From: Nitrosomonadaceae bacterium
GTDB lineage: Bacteria > Pseudomonadota > Gammaproteobacteria > Burkholderiales > Nitrosomonadaceae
Length of the DNA: 64,000 bases
Reading direction: 5' to 3'
NCBI GenBank assembly: GCA_002721545.1
Contig: PBKR01000019.1
Span: forward strand, 1-64,000
The notes beneath the pieces are model-generated. The model did not search any database and was not told the DNA's origin. It saw only the letters and a list, made by a program, of their open reading frames with translations. Shown piece by piece: positions 54,201 to 63,558 of this stretch. How positions within the stretch are numbered: position 1 is the stretch's first letter; every line of letters begins with the position of its first letter. Position numbers and translations under genes: made by a program.

Positions 54201-54965
54201 CTATGGTGTACATTTATTCGTAAGGAGACTTGCAGCATCTTCATCCAGCCACCATTGAAGAAAGCCAGTTTTTGGATTTACATAGAAAGCTGGACATTTT
54301 TGAACTAGTAAATTTTTTTCAATAATACCACAAACTATATTTGCCTTATTTCTTCCTGTAACAATAAATACTACCCGCCACGCCTGATTGATGACTGGCA
54401 TTGTTAAAGTGATACGATCTTGACCCGTTTCAGGATTTTTGGAAACAGCACAAATGTTTTTAGTCTTGAGGGAATGCTTATCTCCGGGGAAAATGGAGGC
54501 CGTATGCCCATCTATACCTAAACCAAGAATAATCCAATCAAAACATGGTAAATCTTTTTTCCCATTGCCAAGGAGAGAAAAAATTTCTTTCCCATATCTT
54601 TCGGCTTCTAGTTTTGGTTCGCTTTCACCTCGAATCCGATGAATGTTTTGATGAGGGATAGGGATAAATTTAATCAAAATTTCAGAAACCACTCTAAAGT
54701 TGCTATCAACATCGTTAGTAGGAACACATCTTTCATCACCCCAAAACAAATGAACCTTCTCCCATGGTATTGTGTCCCTAATCTCTTTTTTTGCGAGTTG
54801 CCTAAAAAATTCGAGAGGTGTTTTCCCTCCACAAAGTGCTACAGAAAAATTTCTGCCTTCTAAACTTGCTTTAAAAATGTTTTTTTTCAACTCCAATGCT
54901 AGTGATTTTGCCAACTGCAATGAATCGTTGAAAACTTTAACGTCAGCCTTTGCCCTATTTAACAC
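54201..54965 (-). CDS. pgl: 6-phosphogluconolactonase
   Basis: 254 residues, the standard DevB-type length. ALCGGKTPLEFF at 43-54, HLFWGDERCVPTNDVDSNF at 72-90, and GLGIDGHTASIFPGD near 148. Hydrolyses 6-phosphoglucono-lactone in the oxidative pentose phosphate pathway. It is the only central-metabolism gene in the window and has no zwf or gnd beside it. It stands alone between the ligase and the flippase genes, more likely a housekeeping border gene than part of the glycan path. Confidence 0.93.
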   Translation of the reverse strand: MLNRAKADVKVFNDSLQLAKSLALELKKNIFKASLEGRNFSVALCGGKTPLEFFRQLAKKEIRDTIPWEKVHLFWGDERCVPTNDVDSNFRVVSEILIKFIPIPHQNIHRIRGESEPKLEAERYGKEIFSLLGNGKKDLPCFDWIILGLGIDGHTASIFPGDKHSLKTKNICAVSKNPETGQDRITLTMPVINQAWRVVFIVTGRNKANIVCGIIEKNLLVQKCPAFYVNPKTGFLQWWLDEDAASLLTNKCTP

Positions 54966-55121
54966 AAGACTTCTCCCGTTAAAAATTCCTGGATAAACAT
55001 GATATTAAGTAACTTACCTAATTTAAAGGAAGTGGGGGTTTCTCCAGTCAATAACCCGACCCTTTGCTTTCCTAGGTTATCTTTAAAAAGTTAAAAATTT
55101 TAATTTTCTTGCAAGCTTAGC

Positions 55122-55151
55122 TTGATGATCTTTTTATCAAAATGATATTAT
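55122..55151 (+). promoter_or_regulatory. Possible sigma-70 promoter for the flippase gene
   Basis: TTGATG at 55122-55127, 18-base spacer, TATTAT at 55146-55151, about 100 bases before the ABC transporter start. It matches four of six and five of six consensus bases. An AT-rich surrounding makes chance matches common. Confidence 0.3.
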
Positions 55152-55252
55152 AGCGTTAATTCATCATATAAGGACGGCGATTATAACAAGAAGAACTTAA
55201 AGTCCTTAAATTGAAACCTATTTAGACAATGAAAACAAGGTTAAAACACTAA

Positions 55253-57058
55253 ATGTTAAAGAGTGACGCAAAGGATTTAGTAAATAAATTTCAAATCCTG
55301 TTCAACCCATCTGAGCAAAAAAAACTTTTTGTTCTATTTGCAGGAATGCTGTTAATGGGGTTTTTTGAAATGGCAGGAGTTGCTTCTATTCTTCCTTTCA
55401 TGGCTGTAGTTACCGATCAGCAATCTATTAAACAAAATAAATATTTAAATTTTTTTTATAACGAATTTGGTTTTACGGATAACCAACAATTTCTTATCGC
55501 ATTAGGAATTTTGGTATTAGTGGTTCTTGCTGTTTCAAATATTTATAATGCTTTTATGCAGTGGTGGAGCACCCGTTATGTTTATATGCAGGGCCACCGT
55601 CTTTCAATGCAATTGCTCAAGCATTACCTTTCCCAACCCTATGCCTTTTTTTTGAATCGAAATACTGCAGATATGGGGAAAAATGTATTGTCTGAGGTTG
55701 ATCGAATAATTGGTGGCGTTATTATGCCAGGAGTTAGGTTAATGGGCAAACTGGTTATGTCAGTTTTTATTTTATCCCTCCTGTTCACGGTAGATCCTTT
55801 CCTTGCAACAACAACTTGGCTGGTATTAGGTGGCAGTTACTGGATTATTTTTAGGTCTGTTAATCGTAAATTGAGTTCCATTGGAGTGGCCTCCACGACA
55901 GCAACCCTGGGGCGATTTAAAATAGCTCATGAGGCAATGTCTGGTATAAAGGAGCTTAAAGTTAGAGGGACTGAGTTAGAATTTCTTAACCAGTTTGCTT
56001 CTCATTCAGAAGCAACTGCTAGGTATAAGGCTCAAAGTTCTTTGATTTCCCTGCTACCCCGTTATGGGCTAGAAACCATAGCTTTTGGTGGGATTGTTAC
56101 AATAACAATATTTTTAATGGCTAGCGGGTACAATAGTGAAGAGGTAATTCCACTGATTTCCCTTTATGCCCTAGCCGGATATCGGCTCATGCCTGCGCTA
56201 CAGCAGATCTATCAAGGGGTAACAGCAATTTCCTTTAATCTTCCGGCAATGAATATACTGGTAGCCGATCTGGCTCGTCCAGGCGAAAAAGATTTGAAAG
56301 ATAAAGCACATATAAAACCTCTCCCTTTCAACCATTCCATAAAGATAGAAAAGCTTAGGTTTAATTATCACAACGTAGATAAACCTACTCTCAGTGATCT
56401 TTATATAGAAATAAAAGCCAATACTACTATTGCCTTAGTGGGCTCAACTGGAGCTGGAAAGACAACTTTGGCAGATATTTTATTAGGCCTTTTGTCCCCT
56501 CAATCTGGCCAAATATTTGTGGATGAAATCGAAATAACAAACGAAAATTTTTCGTCATGGCAACAAAACCTAGGATATGTTCCTCAAAGCATTTATCTCA
56601 CCGATGACACTCTCATGAAAAATATTGCTTTTGGTGTTCCAGAAGATGAAATTAATATTGACGGGGTTATTAGGGCTGCAAAATTGGCAGAACTAGATGA
56701 TTTTATTCAAGCTCTTCCCGATGGATACCAAACATTTGTTGGTGAAAGAGGTGTACGACTAAGCGGAGGCCAACGCCAACGAGTTGGCATTGCCCGTGCT
56801 TTATATTATGACCCGAAAGTTTTGATCCTGGATGAAGCAACCAGTGCCCTGGATGGTTATACAGAAAATGTCATAATGAGTGCCATCCATAATCTTTCTC
56901 ATAAAATAACCATTATTGTAATTGCCCACCGACTTTCTACGGTAGAAGAATGCGATGTAGTTCACTTAGTAAACAATATGAAAATTAGTGATAGCGGAAC
57001 GTATGAAGAATTACTTTCTCGAAACAAACAATTCCGCAAAATGGCTAGAGAGCAATGA
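55253..57058 (+). CDS. ABC transporter, MsbA/PglK-type lipid-oligosaccharide flippase
   Basis: 601 residues, half transporter with fused domains. Six membrane helices in about 25-330, then the ATPase: Walker A GSTGAGKTT at 397-405, Q-loop YVPQ near 442, signature LSGGQRQR at 503-510, Walker B VLILDEATSALD at 523-534, and the H-loop IAHRLST. GIKELKVRGTELEFLNQF at 231-248 is the coupling region found in PglK/WlaB-type flippases. It likely flips lipid-linked glycan to the periplasm, which matters since no Wzx was found here. Confidence 0.88.
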   Translation: MLKSDAKDLVNKFQILFNPSEQKKLFVLFAGMLLMGFFEMAGVASILPFMAVVTDQQSIKQNKYLNFFYNEFGFTDNQQFLIALGILVLVVLAVSNIYNAFMQWWSTRYVYMQGHRLSMQLLKHYLSQPYAFFLNRNTADMGKNVLSEVDRIIGGVIMPGVRLMGKLVMSVFILSLLFTVDPFLATTTWLVLGGSYWIIFRSVNRKLSSIGVASTTATLGRFKIAHEAMSGIKELKVRGTELEFLNQFASHSEATARYKAQSSLISLLPRYGLETIAFGGIVTITIFLMASGYNSEEVIPLISLYALAGYRLMPALQQIYQGVTAISFNLPAMNILVADLARPGEKDLKDKAHIKPLPFNHSIKIEKLRFNYHNVDKPTLSDLYIEIKANTTIALVGSTGAGKTTLADILLGLLSPQSGQIFVDEIEITNENFSSWQQNLGYVPQSIYLTDDTLMKNIAFGVPEDEINIDGVIRAAKLAELDDFIQALPDGYQTFVGERGVRLSGGQRQRVGIARALYYDPKVLILDEATSALDGYTENVIMSAIHNLSHKITIIVIAHRLSTVEECDVVHLVNNMKISDSGTYEELLSRNKQFRKMAREQ

Positions 57059-57376
57059 GCCGCAACGATAACAATAGAAAACAGTAGCATTAATTTAGCT
57101 GGCCAAGTAAATCAAGCTACACTACCTACAAATTTACAGATCGTTATTTAATTTATTGATAGAACGTGCTCCCCCTGAAATTCTTTTTTCAGTCATAAAT
57201 ACTGATCCAGTTTCAGATTAAGCCATGAGGCCTCAAGTTCTGTAAAACTCCTGAAAAATCAATTGAGTCTTATTACAAAGAAAGCGGTTCTAGTTTATAC
57301 TTAATATGTGGGTAGAAAAAATTTGAAGGCTCTGAAATTACTGAAATCAAATAATGTTAGCTAGCTAGGTATAGTA
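57059..57376. other. Gap without a gene
   Basis: 318 bases between the flippase and the next glycosyltransferase. An inverted repeat CTGAAA/TTTCAG occurs near 57177-57194 and a 10-base palindrome TGAGGCCTCA at 57226-57235. Neither has a following T-run, so no terminator is called; no clear promoter was found. Confidence 0.35.
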
Positions 57377-58570
57377 ATGAATATAGGAATTTATTTGGAA
57401 AATTACCGTGCCGGGGGTTTGGACAGAATCATTATTGATACTATCAATCATTGGCCAAATCCCACTGATTCATTTACCATTTTTTGCAACCAAGAACATG
57501 AAGGTCTCGAATGGATAATAGAGTCTGTTGATGCTCAAGTTGAGTTTGTTACTTATGAGGATCCGAAGTTTTGGGAAAAACTCCCCAGTTGTAGTGAGGG
57601 TTCGTTATCCCGCTCAATACTTGTTGCCTGGTATATTGTTATAGGGTGTTACGTGATGATGCCATTTCAGATTTTTAAACTCCGAAGGATCTTTAAAAAA
57701 AGTGAAATTGAAGCAATTTTTGTACACAATGGAGGCTGGCCAGCGGCAAGGTCATCTCGCTCGGCAGCATTGGCCGCATCAATGGAAGGGATAAAGAATG
57801 TTGTTTTAGTCATCCATGGTCAGGTAAATCAAAATAATACTTTTTTCGCTTTACAAGAGCGTATTCTGGAAAAAATTCTGTCTTCACACTGCCAGGTAGT
57901 AACCGTTTCTAAGGCTGCTGCTGAAAGCCTATCAAAATTCACAAAGTTACCAAAAGCATTGGTTATATATAATGGTATTAGAAATATAACGAGACTAGAA
58001 GCATTAAAACCTTATAATGATATTTTGCAAAAAGAAGATTATCGGATTCTGGCCGTTGGGACATTGAACTCACACAGAGGCCATGATGTTTTGTTTGAAG
58101 TGATCAAGCTAGTTATTAATGAAGTACCAAGTATTAAACTATATATTGCTGGTACGGGTTCTAAGATTGAAGTCAATCAATTAAAGGCATTGATCCAGAA
58201 ATTGGGGGTTGGAGACAATGTGTTTTTGCTTGGGTTCAGGAAAGATATTCCAAATCTGATGGGGAATTGTGATGTTTTTATAAATCCGGTGCAGAAGTTT
58301 GAGTCTTTTGGTCTTTCTGCGGTTGAGGCAATGGCGATGGGGAAACCCGTTATTTCCTCAAATATAGGGGGTATCCCAGAAGTTATTATCGATGGAGTAA
58401 CGGGATTACTAGCAGAACCAAAAGATACTGAGAAATTTGCTAGGCACTTGATCGCATTGTATCGCAATATTAATCTTCGAAAAAAATTGGGTGCGAATGG
58501 ATTGAAAAGATACACGGTTTTTTTTAAGGCTGAGCTAATGTCAGCTAATTATGCAGGCTTGTTACTTTAG
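57377..58570 (+). CDS. Family 4 glycosyltransferase
   Basis: 397-residue GT-B enzyme. N-terminus IYLENYRAGGLDRII has the GG acceptor loop. C-terminal donor site: ILAVGTLNSHRGHDVLFE, GFRKDIPNLMGNCDVFI and the EX7E motif FESFGLSAVEAMAMGKP, followed by GGIPEVI. A retaining transferase that adds a sugar to the lipid-linked chain in the cytoplasm. It lies 9 bases before rfbG, so the CDP-6-deoxyhexose could be its donor. Confidence 0.88.
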   Translation: MNIGIYLENYRAGGLDRIIIDTINHWPNPTDSFTIFCNQEHEGLEWIIESVDAQVEFVTYEDPKFWEKLPSCSEGSLSRSILVAWYIVIGCYVMMPFQIFKLRRIFKKSEIEAIFVHNGGWPAARSSRSAALAASMEGIKNVVLVIHGQVNQNNTFFALQERILEKILSSHCQVVTVSKAAAESLSKFTKLPKALVIYNGIRNITRLEALKPYNDILQKEDYRILAVGTLNSHRGHDVLFEVIKLVINEVPSIKLYIAGTGSKIEVNQLKALIQKLGVGDNVFLLGFRKDIPNLMGNCDVFINPVQKFESFGLSAVEAMAMGKPVISSNIGGIPEVIIDGVTGLLAEPKDTEKFARHLIALYRNINLRKKLGANGLKRYTVFFKAELMSANYAGLLL

Positions 58571-58579
58571 AAAGAATAT

Positions 58580-59686
58580 ATGAAAAGTTTTCAAAATATT
58601 TTTGATGGCAAGAAGGTTCTGATCACTGGCCACACAGGTTTTAAGGGGAGTTGGCTCTCAATGTGGTTGTTTAATCTCGGCGCAAAAATTACAGGTATTT
58701 CTTTAGATATCCCAACGCAACCATCAAACTTTGAAGCTTCGGAACTTGGAACCATCCTTGATGATCACCGTGTTGATATACGCGATTCAAAGAGGATTGA
58801 TAGGATTTTAGAGGATTCTAACCCTGATTTTGTTTTTCATCTGGCTGCTCAATCCATTGTCCGATATTCATATGAGAACCCACTAGAGACCATCTCTATC
58901 AATGCGCTGGGTACAGCGACTTTATTAGATGGATTACGTAAATTAAAAAAAAATATTGTAGCGGTAATAATTACTAGTGATAAGGCTTATGATAACGTGG
59001 AGTGGGTCTGGGGTTATCGTGAAACTGATTCGTTAGGGGGCAAGGATCCCTATAGCGCTTCTAAGGGGATGGCCGAATTAGCAATTCGTGCTTATTTTGA
59101 ATCATATTTTAAGTCTCCTGATTCTAACGTACGAATAGGGATTGCCCGAGCTGGAAATGTTATAGGAGGAGGAGACTGGGCAGAAAATAGGATAGTACCT
59201 GATTGTATGAAGGCATGGTCGTGTGGTGACGAAGTGAGTATTAGAAATCCAAACTCAACTCGTCCCTGGCAGCATGTTTTGGAGCCAATTGGTGGTTACC
59301 TTGTGCTTGGTGCAAAATTGGCATTACAACCAGAAGTCCACGGTCAATCCTTTAATTTTGGTCCACCAGCGGAGCAGAATTATTCTGTTGATGATTTAAT
59401 TAGTGAAATGGGAAAATACTGGGATAATGCTCGCTGGAAAAAAGATTCGATTGAGAGTAGGCCTTTACACGAAGCAGGTCTGTTAAAGTTAAACTGTGAC
59501 AAAGCGCTATTTGATTTAAATTGGAAGCCTACAATGGATTTTGGCGACACTGTACGAATGACAGTTGAGTGGTATAGAGAATTTTATGAGGGAAATAGGA
59601 TTTCGATGCGTAAGTTCACTATTGCACAAATAAATGAATATACGCAACTCGCTCAGAGCAAAAACATGTCTTGGACAATACTGTGA
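58580..59686 (+). CDS. rfbG: CDP-glucose 4,6-dehydratase
   Basis: 368 residues, normal length. Converts CDP-glucose to CDP-4-keto-6-deoxyglucose. GHTGFKGSWLSMWL at 17-30 is specific for RfbG, followed by HLAAQSIVRYSYENP, the catalytic TSDKAYDN with aspartate and lysine in the dehydratase positions, YSASKGMAEL, and GNVIGGGDWAENRIVPD. It is co-translated with the RmlC-like gene (GTGA at 59683). Confidence 0.94.
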   Translation: MKSFQNIFDGKKVLITGHTGFKGSWLSMWLFNLGAKITGISLDIPTQPSNFEASELGTILDDHRVDIRDSKRIDRILEDSNPDFVFHLAAQSIVRYSYENPLETISINALGTATLLDGLRKLKKNIVAVIITSDKAYDNVEWVWGYRETDSLGGKDPYSASKGMAELAIRAYFESYFKSPDSNVRIGIARAGNVIGGGDWAENRIVPDCMKAWSCGDEVSIRNPNSTRPWQHVLEPIGGYLVLGAKLALQPEVHGQSFNFGPPAEQNYSVDDLISEMGKYWDNARWKKDSIESRPLHEAGLLKLNCDKALFDLNWKPTMDFGDTVRMTVEWYREFYEGNRISMRKFTIAQINEYTQLAQSKNMSWTIL

Positions 59687-60123
59687 TAGAAGGTGTAGTT
59701 GTATCGCCATTAAAAATTATTGATGTGTCCGGTGGTGATGTTCTCCACGTGTTGAAACACGATGACTTAGGCTTCGCTGGTTTTGGAGAAGCATATTTTT
59801 CTACAATAAATGCTGGTGAAGTCAAGGCCTGGAAGCGGCATAAAAAAATGGTAACAAACCTTGTTGTTCCTGTTGGTATTATTAGGTTTGTTTTATTTGA
59901 TGAGCGCAAAGGCTCGGCCAGTTGTGGAACCTACTATGAAATTGTGCTTTCCAGAAAAAACTATTCTCGTTTAACGATTCCACCAATGATCTGGTTTGGG
60001 TTTCAAAGCTTAGGCGAAAAAATGGGGATTGTATTAAATATTGCTAGCATTAAGCATGTCGCGGAGGAATCAGAAAAAAAAGAAATTAAAGAAATCCCTT
60101 ATGATTGGAGTGTAATGAAGTGA
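59683..60123 (+). CDS. RmlC-like dTDP-sugar 3,5-epimerase family protein
   Basis: 146 residues, cupin fold. GEAYFSTINAGEVKAWKRHKK around 35-55, LVVPVGIIRFVLFDER at 60-75 and TIPPMIWFGFQSL at 98-110 match the family. The WHxH pattern reads WKRH (His 53 only) and PPGxxHGF reads PPMIWFGF, so histidines of true RmlC are missing. GTG at 59683 in a 4-base overlap with rfbG is preferred; a TTG at 59671 is also in frame. Its place between rfbG and rfbF suggests epimerisation of a CDP-4-keto-6-deoxy sugar. Confidence 0.75.
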   Translation: MIEGVVVSPLKIIDVSGGDVLHVLKHDDLGFAGFGEAYFSTINAGEVKAWKRHKKMVTNLVVPVGIIRFVLFDERKGSASCGTYYEIVLSRKNYSRLTIPPMIWFGFQSLGEKMGIVLNIASIKHVAEESEKKEIKEIPYDWSVMK

Positions 60124-60890
60124 AGGTTTTAATATTAGCAGGAGGATTAGGAACTAGGCTGAGCGAGGAAACCAGCCTGAAACCAAAGCCTATGATTGAG
60201 ATAGGGGATAAACCCCTGATATGGCACATTATGAAAACGTACTCTAGTTACGGTTTTAATGATTTTGTGGTCCTGCTTGGCTATAAGGGTTATGCCATTA
60301 AGAATTATTTTTCTAATTATTTTCTACATCAAAGTAGTGTGACAATAGACCTTAAAAACAACAATGTGGAAATTCATGATCATAAATGTGAGCCTTGGAA
60401 AGTGACTTTATTAGAAACTGGGCGGGATACTATGACAGGTGGGCGAATTAAAAAGGCCGCAAAATATATCTCTGATGAGACATTTTTATTGACTTATGGA
60501 GATGGTCTGTCAGATGTCGGTATTCCTGAAACGATAAAGTTTCATAAGAAGCATGGCAAAGCGATTACGATGACGGCGGTTCAACCTGAGGGCAGATACG
60601 GGGCTCTAGTTATTAAAGAGAATGGTTTAGTAGAGAATTTCACAGAAAAACCACAGGGAGATGGTGCCTGGATAAACGGCGGCTTTTTTGTATGCGAACC
60701 TAAGGTCTTAGATTTTATTGATGGCGATACTACTGTTTTTGAGCAGGAACCCTTAGCAAACTTGGCTCTTGAACAACAGCTAATGGCAAGAAAGCATCAT
60801 GGGTTTTGGGGATGTATGGATACGTTGAGAGACAAGACTTATCTTAATCAATTATGGGAAAACAACAATGCCCCATGGAAAAAATGGTAA
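60120..60890 (+). CDS. rfbF: Glucose-1-phosphate cytidylyltransferase
   Basis: 256 residues. Makes CDP-glucose from CTP and glucose-1-phosphate. LILAGGLGTRLSEETSLKPK at 4-23, GDKPLIWHIMKTYSSYG, LTYGDGLSDV and GAWINGGFFVCEP are diagnostic. The GTG at 60120, overlapping the previous stop as GTGA with GGAG nine bases upstream, is preferred to a TTG at 60105. Gene order is rfbG, RmlC-like, rfbF; the rfbH dehydrase that normally follows is absent from the window. Confidence 0.94.
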   Translation: MKVLILAGGLGTRLSEETSLKPKPMIEIGDKPLIWHIMKTYSSYGFNDFVVLLGYKGYAIKNYFSNYFLHQSSVTIDLKNNNVEIHDHKCEPWKVTLLETGRDTMTGGRIKKAAKYISDETFLLTYGDGLSDVGIPETIKFHKKHGKAITMTAVQPEGRYGALVIKENGLVENFTEKPQGDGAWINGGFFVCEPKVLDFIDGDTTVFEQEPLANLALEQQLMARKHHGFWGCMDTLRDKTYLNQLWENNNAPWKKW

Positions 60891-61160
60891 ATTTTTGTAA
60901 TTTTAAAACCTATTGTTCACTTTTTATTAAGCGATGAAACCCATGGGATGAGCATGAGGTATTAAACCACCACATTAAATCTACTATTTGGGGTCCGGTG
61001 GAATCCTAGATGTCGAAGGGTTGGAACTCGGTAACAATTTTAGGTCTTCTTTTCATTAAGATCTTGAGCAAAAAAGACGGCTTAACAAACTGTAAACTTT
61101 TTCCGAGGAAGATCGCTATTCTCGTTTTATTCTTCTATTTATCAACCCAAACTTCATAGC

Positions 61161-62459
61161 ATGCTACTCAATTTAAGATTTTCCTCCCATTTTTGGACCC
61201 TCACCATCCTCCTTTTATTTACTTTCTATCCATATACTTATTTATCTCATATGGTCCTTCCTATAGATTTCCTAGGCAAAAACTTTTATGTATTAGCGGT
61301 TACTGCCATAGCATATATGTCCTTTGTTTATTGTCTTTTTATTAAGAATGAAAAGCAGGATATAAAAATATTAAACATAATCCATTTTTTTATATTTTTG
61401 ACCTTTTTGTTGATTCATTTAATCGTTCATGGAGATTGGAAATACCTAATAGATTTTAGGTTGGGAATTAGTTTAATGGTATTTATGGTAATTGCTTGGG
61501 CTATTTGTGAAAGCCGCTATAGAGAAGCTTTGTTTGGGATAATTATTTTGCAGTCTCTGATCCAAGCTTCTTTTGCAATTATTAATTATTATTTTGTCCC
61601 AGGCTTAGTCCTTGGGACAGAGATTACGCCTAATGGAGAAGTGTTTTATTTTTATCCAGAGGGTACTCTCAATGAAGGTGCGAGAGTATCTGGGGTATTA
61701 TTGAACCCTAGCCTTTTCGGTAATATGGTTGTTTTAGGCTTGTTACTATTTGCACTTAGACCACAATCCCAAAAGATAACTTTTTTAAAAGCATTTTTTA
61801 ATCTCAGTGTTATAGGAACTATGTATTATGCAGTTATGCTTTCCCACTCCCGTTATCCGTCAACAATAGCTACTCTTGTTTTGATTTTTTATTTCCTTAA
61901 ATTATTTAGGAGGGTTAGGTCAAATACCGTTGTTAGATTAATTTTTTATTTATTACTTTTGACCCTAGTTTTTGTTTTACTCGGTGAATATGGACCGATT
62001 TTTAATAAGTTAATGGCTAAAGGGTTTGACAATCTTAGGGCTATAAAATATTTTGCCGGGATGCAGGTTGTTCTTGATAATTGGGTGACCATGTTGATTG
62101 GTGAGCATAGAGAATTGCATTCAGCGATTAGAATAGATGAACTCACTGGTGTTGTTTCGAATCAAAAAGAAATACATCCCGATGACCGGATGGGCATAAG
62201 AATTAGTGATAATTCATTTATTCTACTGATATTGAGTTTAGGAATAATTTACACGATGTTTTATGCGCTTTATATGATTTTGTTTATAAGAAATTCTGTT
62301 CGGTTCAATTTGAACACTATTTTAATGTTGATCTATTTTCTCGGGGCATTATTTTTAACGAGCGCTATTTATTGGGATGTGTTTATTTTTTATTTTTTTG
62401 CGGTGTTATTTTTATTACAGAGAAAAACAAGGCCCCCCAGTGCTGTTGTGTCTTCATAG
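61161..62459 (+). CDS. O-antigen polymerase/ligase-like membrane protein
   Basis: 432 residues with about 11-12 membrane helices. A periplasmic loop at about 290-350 follows the pattern of Wzy/WaaL proteins (GEYGPIFNKLM, then GEHRELHSA, RMGIRISDNSFILLILSLG). It has the second ligase/polymerase profile of the window and is located next to glycosyltransferases, which favours a polymerase. Preceded by 270 bases without a gene or recognised site. Assignment is by architecture and not by catalytic residues. Confidence 0.7.
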   Translation: MLLNLRFSSHFWTLTILLLFTFYPYTYLSHMVLPIDFLGKNFYVLAVTAIAYMSFVYCLFIKNEKQDIKILNIIHFFIFLTFLLIHLIVHGDWKYLIDFRLGISLMVFMVIAWAICESRYREALFGIIILQSLIQASFAIINYYFVPGLVLGTEITPNGEVFYFYPEGTLNEGARVSGVLLNPSLFGNMVVLGLLLFALRPQSQKITFLKAFFNLSVIGTMYYAVMLSHSRYPSTIATLVLIFYFLKLFRRVRSNTVVRLIFYLLLLTLVFVLLGEYGPIFNKLMAKGFDNLRAIKYFAGMQVVLDNWVTMLIGEHRELHSAIRIDELTGVVSNQKEIHPDDRMGIRISDNSFILLILSLGIIYTMFYALYMILFIRNSVRFNLNTILMLIYFLGALFLTSAIYWDVFIFYFFAVLFLLQRKTRPPSAVVSS

Positions 62460-62529
62460 TTGTTAAAGGGCTTGAGTTTTTTTGATGGTCTGACCATAAA
62501 CTGTTTGTGAATTTTGTTGGTTATGCAGT

Positions 62530-63477
62530 ATGCAGAATAGGATTTTATTTGTGGGGACCCTACCTCCTCCGATAGGAGGGGTTACAATCCATACGTCCCG
62601 CTTGCTGAAACATTTAGCGAGTTTAGGTGTTAATTTTGATTTTGTGGATATAAAAAGAGATGGAGTTGCGATTCTTTTTAAGAAAATATTGAATAGCAAA
62701 ATAGTCCATTTGCATCTGTCCAACCCGTTTTTCATTTTTCTCATGGTAACCTTTTCAAGATTGACAATGACAAGAGTTATTGTCACTATTCACGGAAATC
62801 TTGGAAGATTCAATAAAGCATATAATTTGTTTATGGCTCTCGCCATCCGATTAGCAACGCTTCCCTTATTGTTGAATGAGTCCAGCTATCAAATTGCACT
62901 GTCTTTGAATAAAAAGTCGCTGCTTTTATCTTCATTTATCCCTCCGTTAGATGACGAAGAATTAGATAAAGATATTGCATTAGAGATAAATCGTCTCTCA
63001 TTGGATTTGGATAGTGTGGTCGTCACAAATGCTGCTGCCGTCAGTTTTGATATAAACGGAAATGAAATATATGGGATAACAGACCTGATGAGGTGGGTTA
63101 AGGGAAAAAATTATTTATTGGTAATTTCTGATCCATCTGGAATGTATTCTAAATGGGTTGAAGGGAAATTTCCTGAGTTGTTTGCGAAAAATATATATTT
63201 TATTTCTTATCAACACAGCTTTTATTCTCTCCTTCAGTATGCCGACTACTTTATTCGGAATACATTGACAGATGGCGATTCTGCATCGATACATGAAGCC
63301 TTGAGTTCTTCCGTTAATGTTTGGGCAACAAATAAGGTTTCAAGGCCAAAAGGGGTTCATCTTTATTCCAACTTATCAGAAATTAAGCTAAAAAAAGACG
63401 ATATGTATAGAAACTATGTATATAATGATGTAGTTAAAGCTCTAACTTCTTTATATTCATCAATAGGAAATCAATAA
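62530..63477 (+). CDS. Probable GT-B glycosyltransferase
   Basis: 315 residues. N-terminus ILFVGTLPPPIGGVTIHTSRLL with the GG-T/V loop is a family 4 acceptor-site start; VHLHLSNP and VIVTIHGNLGR follow. The C-terminal half has YQHSFYSLLQYADYFIRNT and TDGDSASIHEALSSS, the place of the donor-binding glutamate motif. It is shorter than usual and the donor domain is trimmed. Sugar unknown. Confidence 0.75.
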   Translation: MQNRILFVGTLPPPIGGVTIHTSRLLKHLASLGVNFDFVDIKRDGVAILFKKILNSKIVHLHLSNPFFIFLMVTFSRLTMTRVIVTIHGNLGRFNKAYNLFMALAIRLATLPLLLNESSYQIALSLNKKSLLLSSFIPPLDDEELDKDIALEINRLSLDLDSVVVTNAAAVSFDINGNEIYGITDLMRWVKGKNYLLVISDPSGMYSKWVEGKFPELFAKNIYFISYQHSFYSLLQYADYFIRNTLTDGDSASIHEALSSSVNVWATNKVSRPKGVHLYSNLSEIKLKKDDMYRNYVYNDVVKALTSLYSSIGNQ

Positions 63478-63558
63478 ATTAGGTCTGGCTAGATTTAAAA
63501 GGTTGCTGAATAGCCTTAGTTAGGTTAGGATATATGTGCCTAATTAAAAACAGAAATT

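Noticed and set aside
57177-57235. Inverted repeats as a terminator behind the flippase gene
   Set aside because: No T-run after either repeat.
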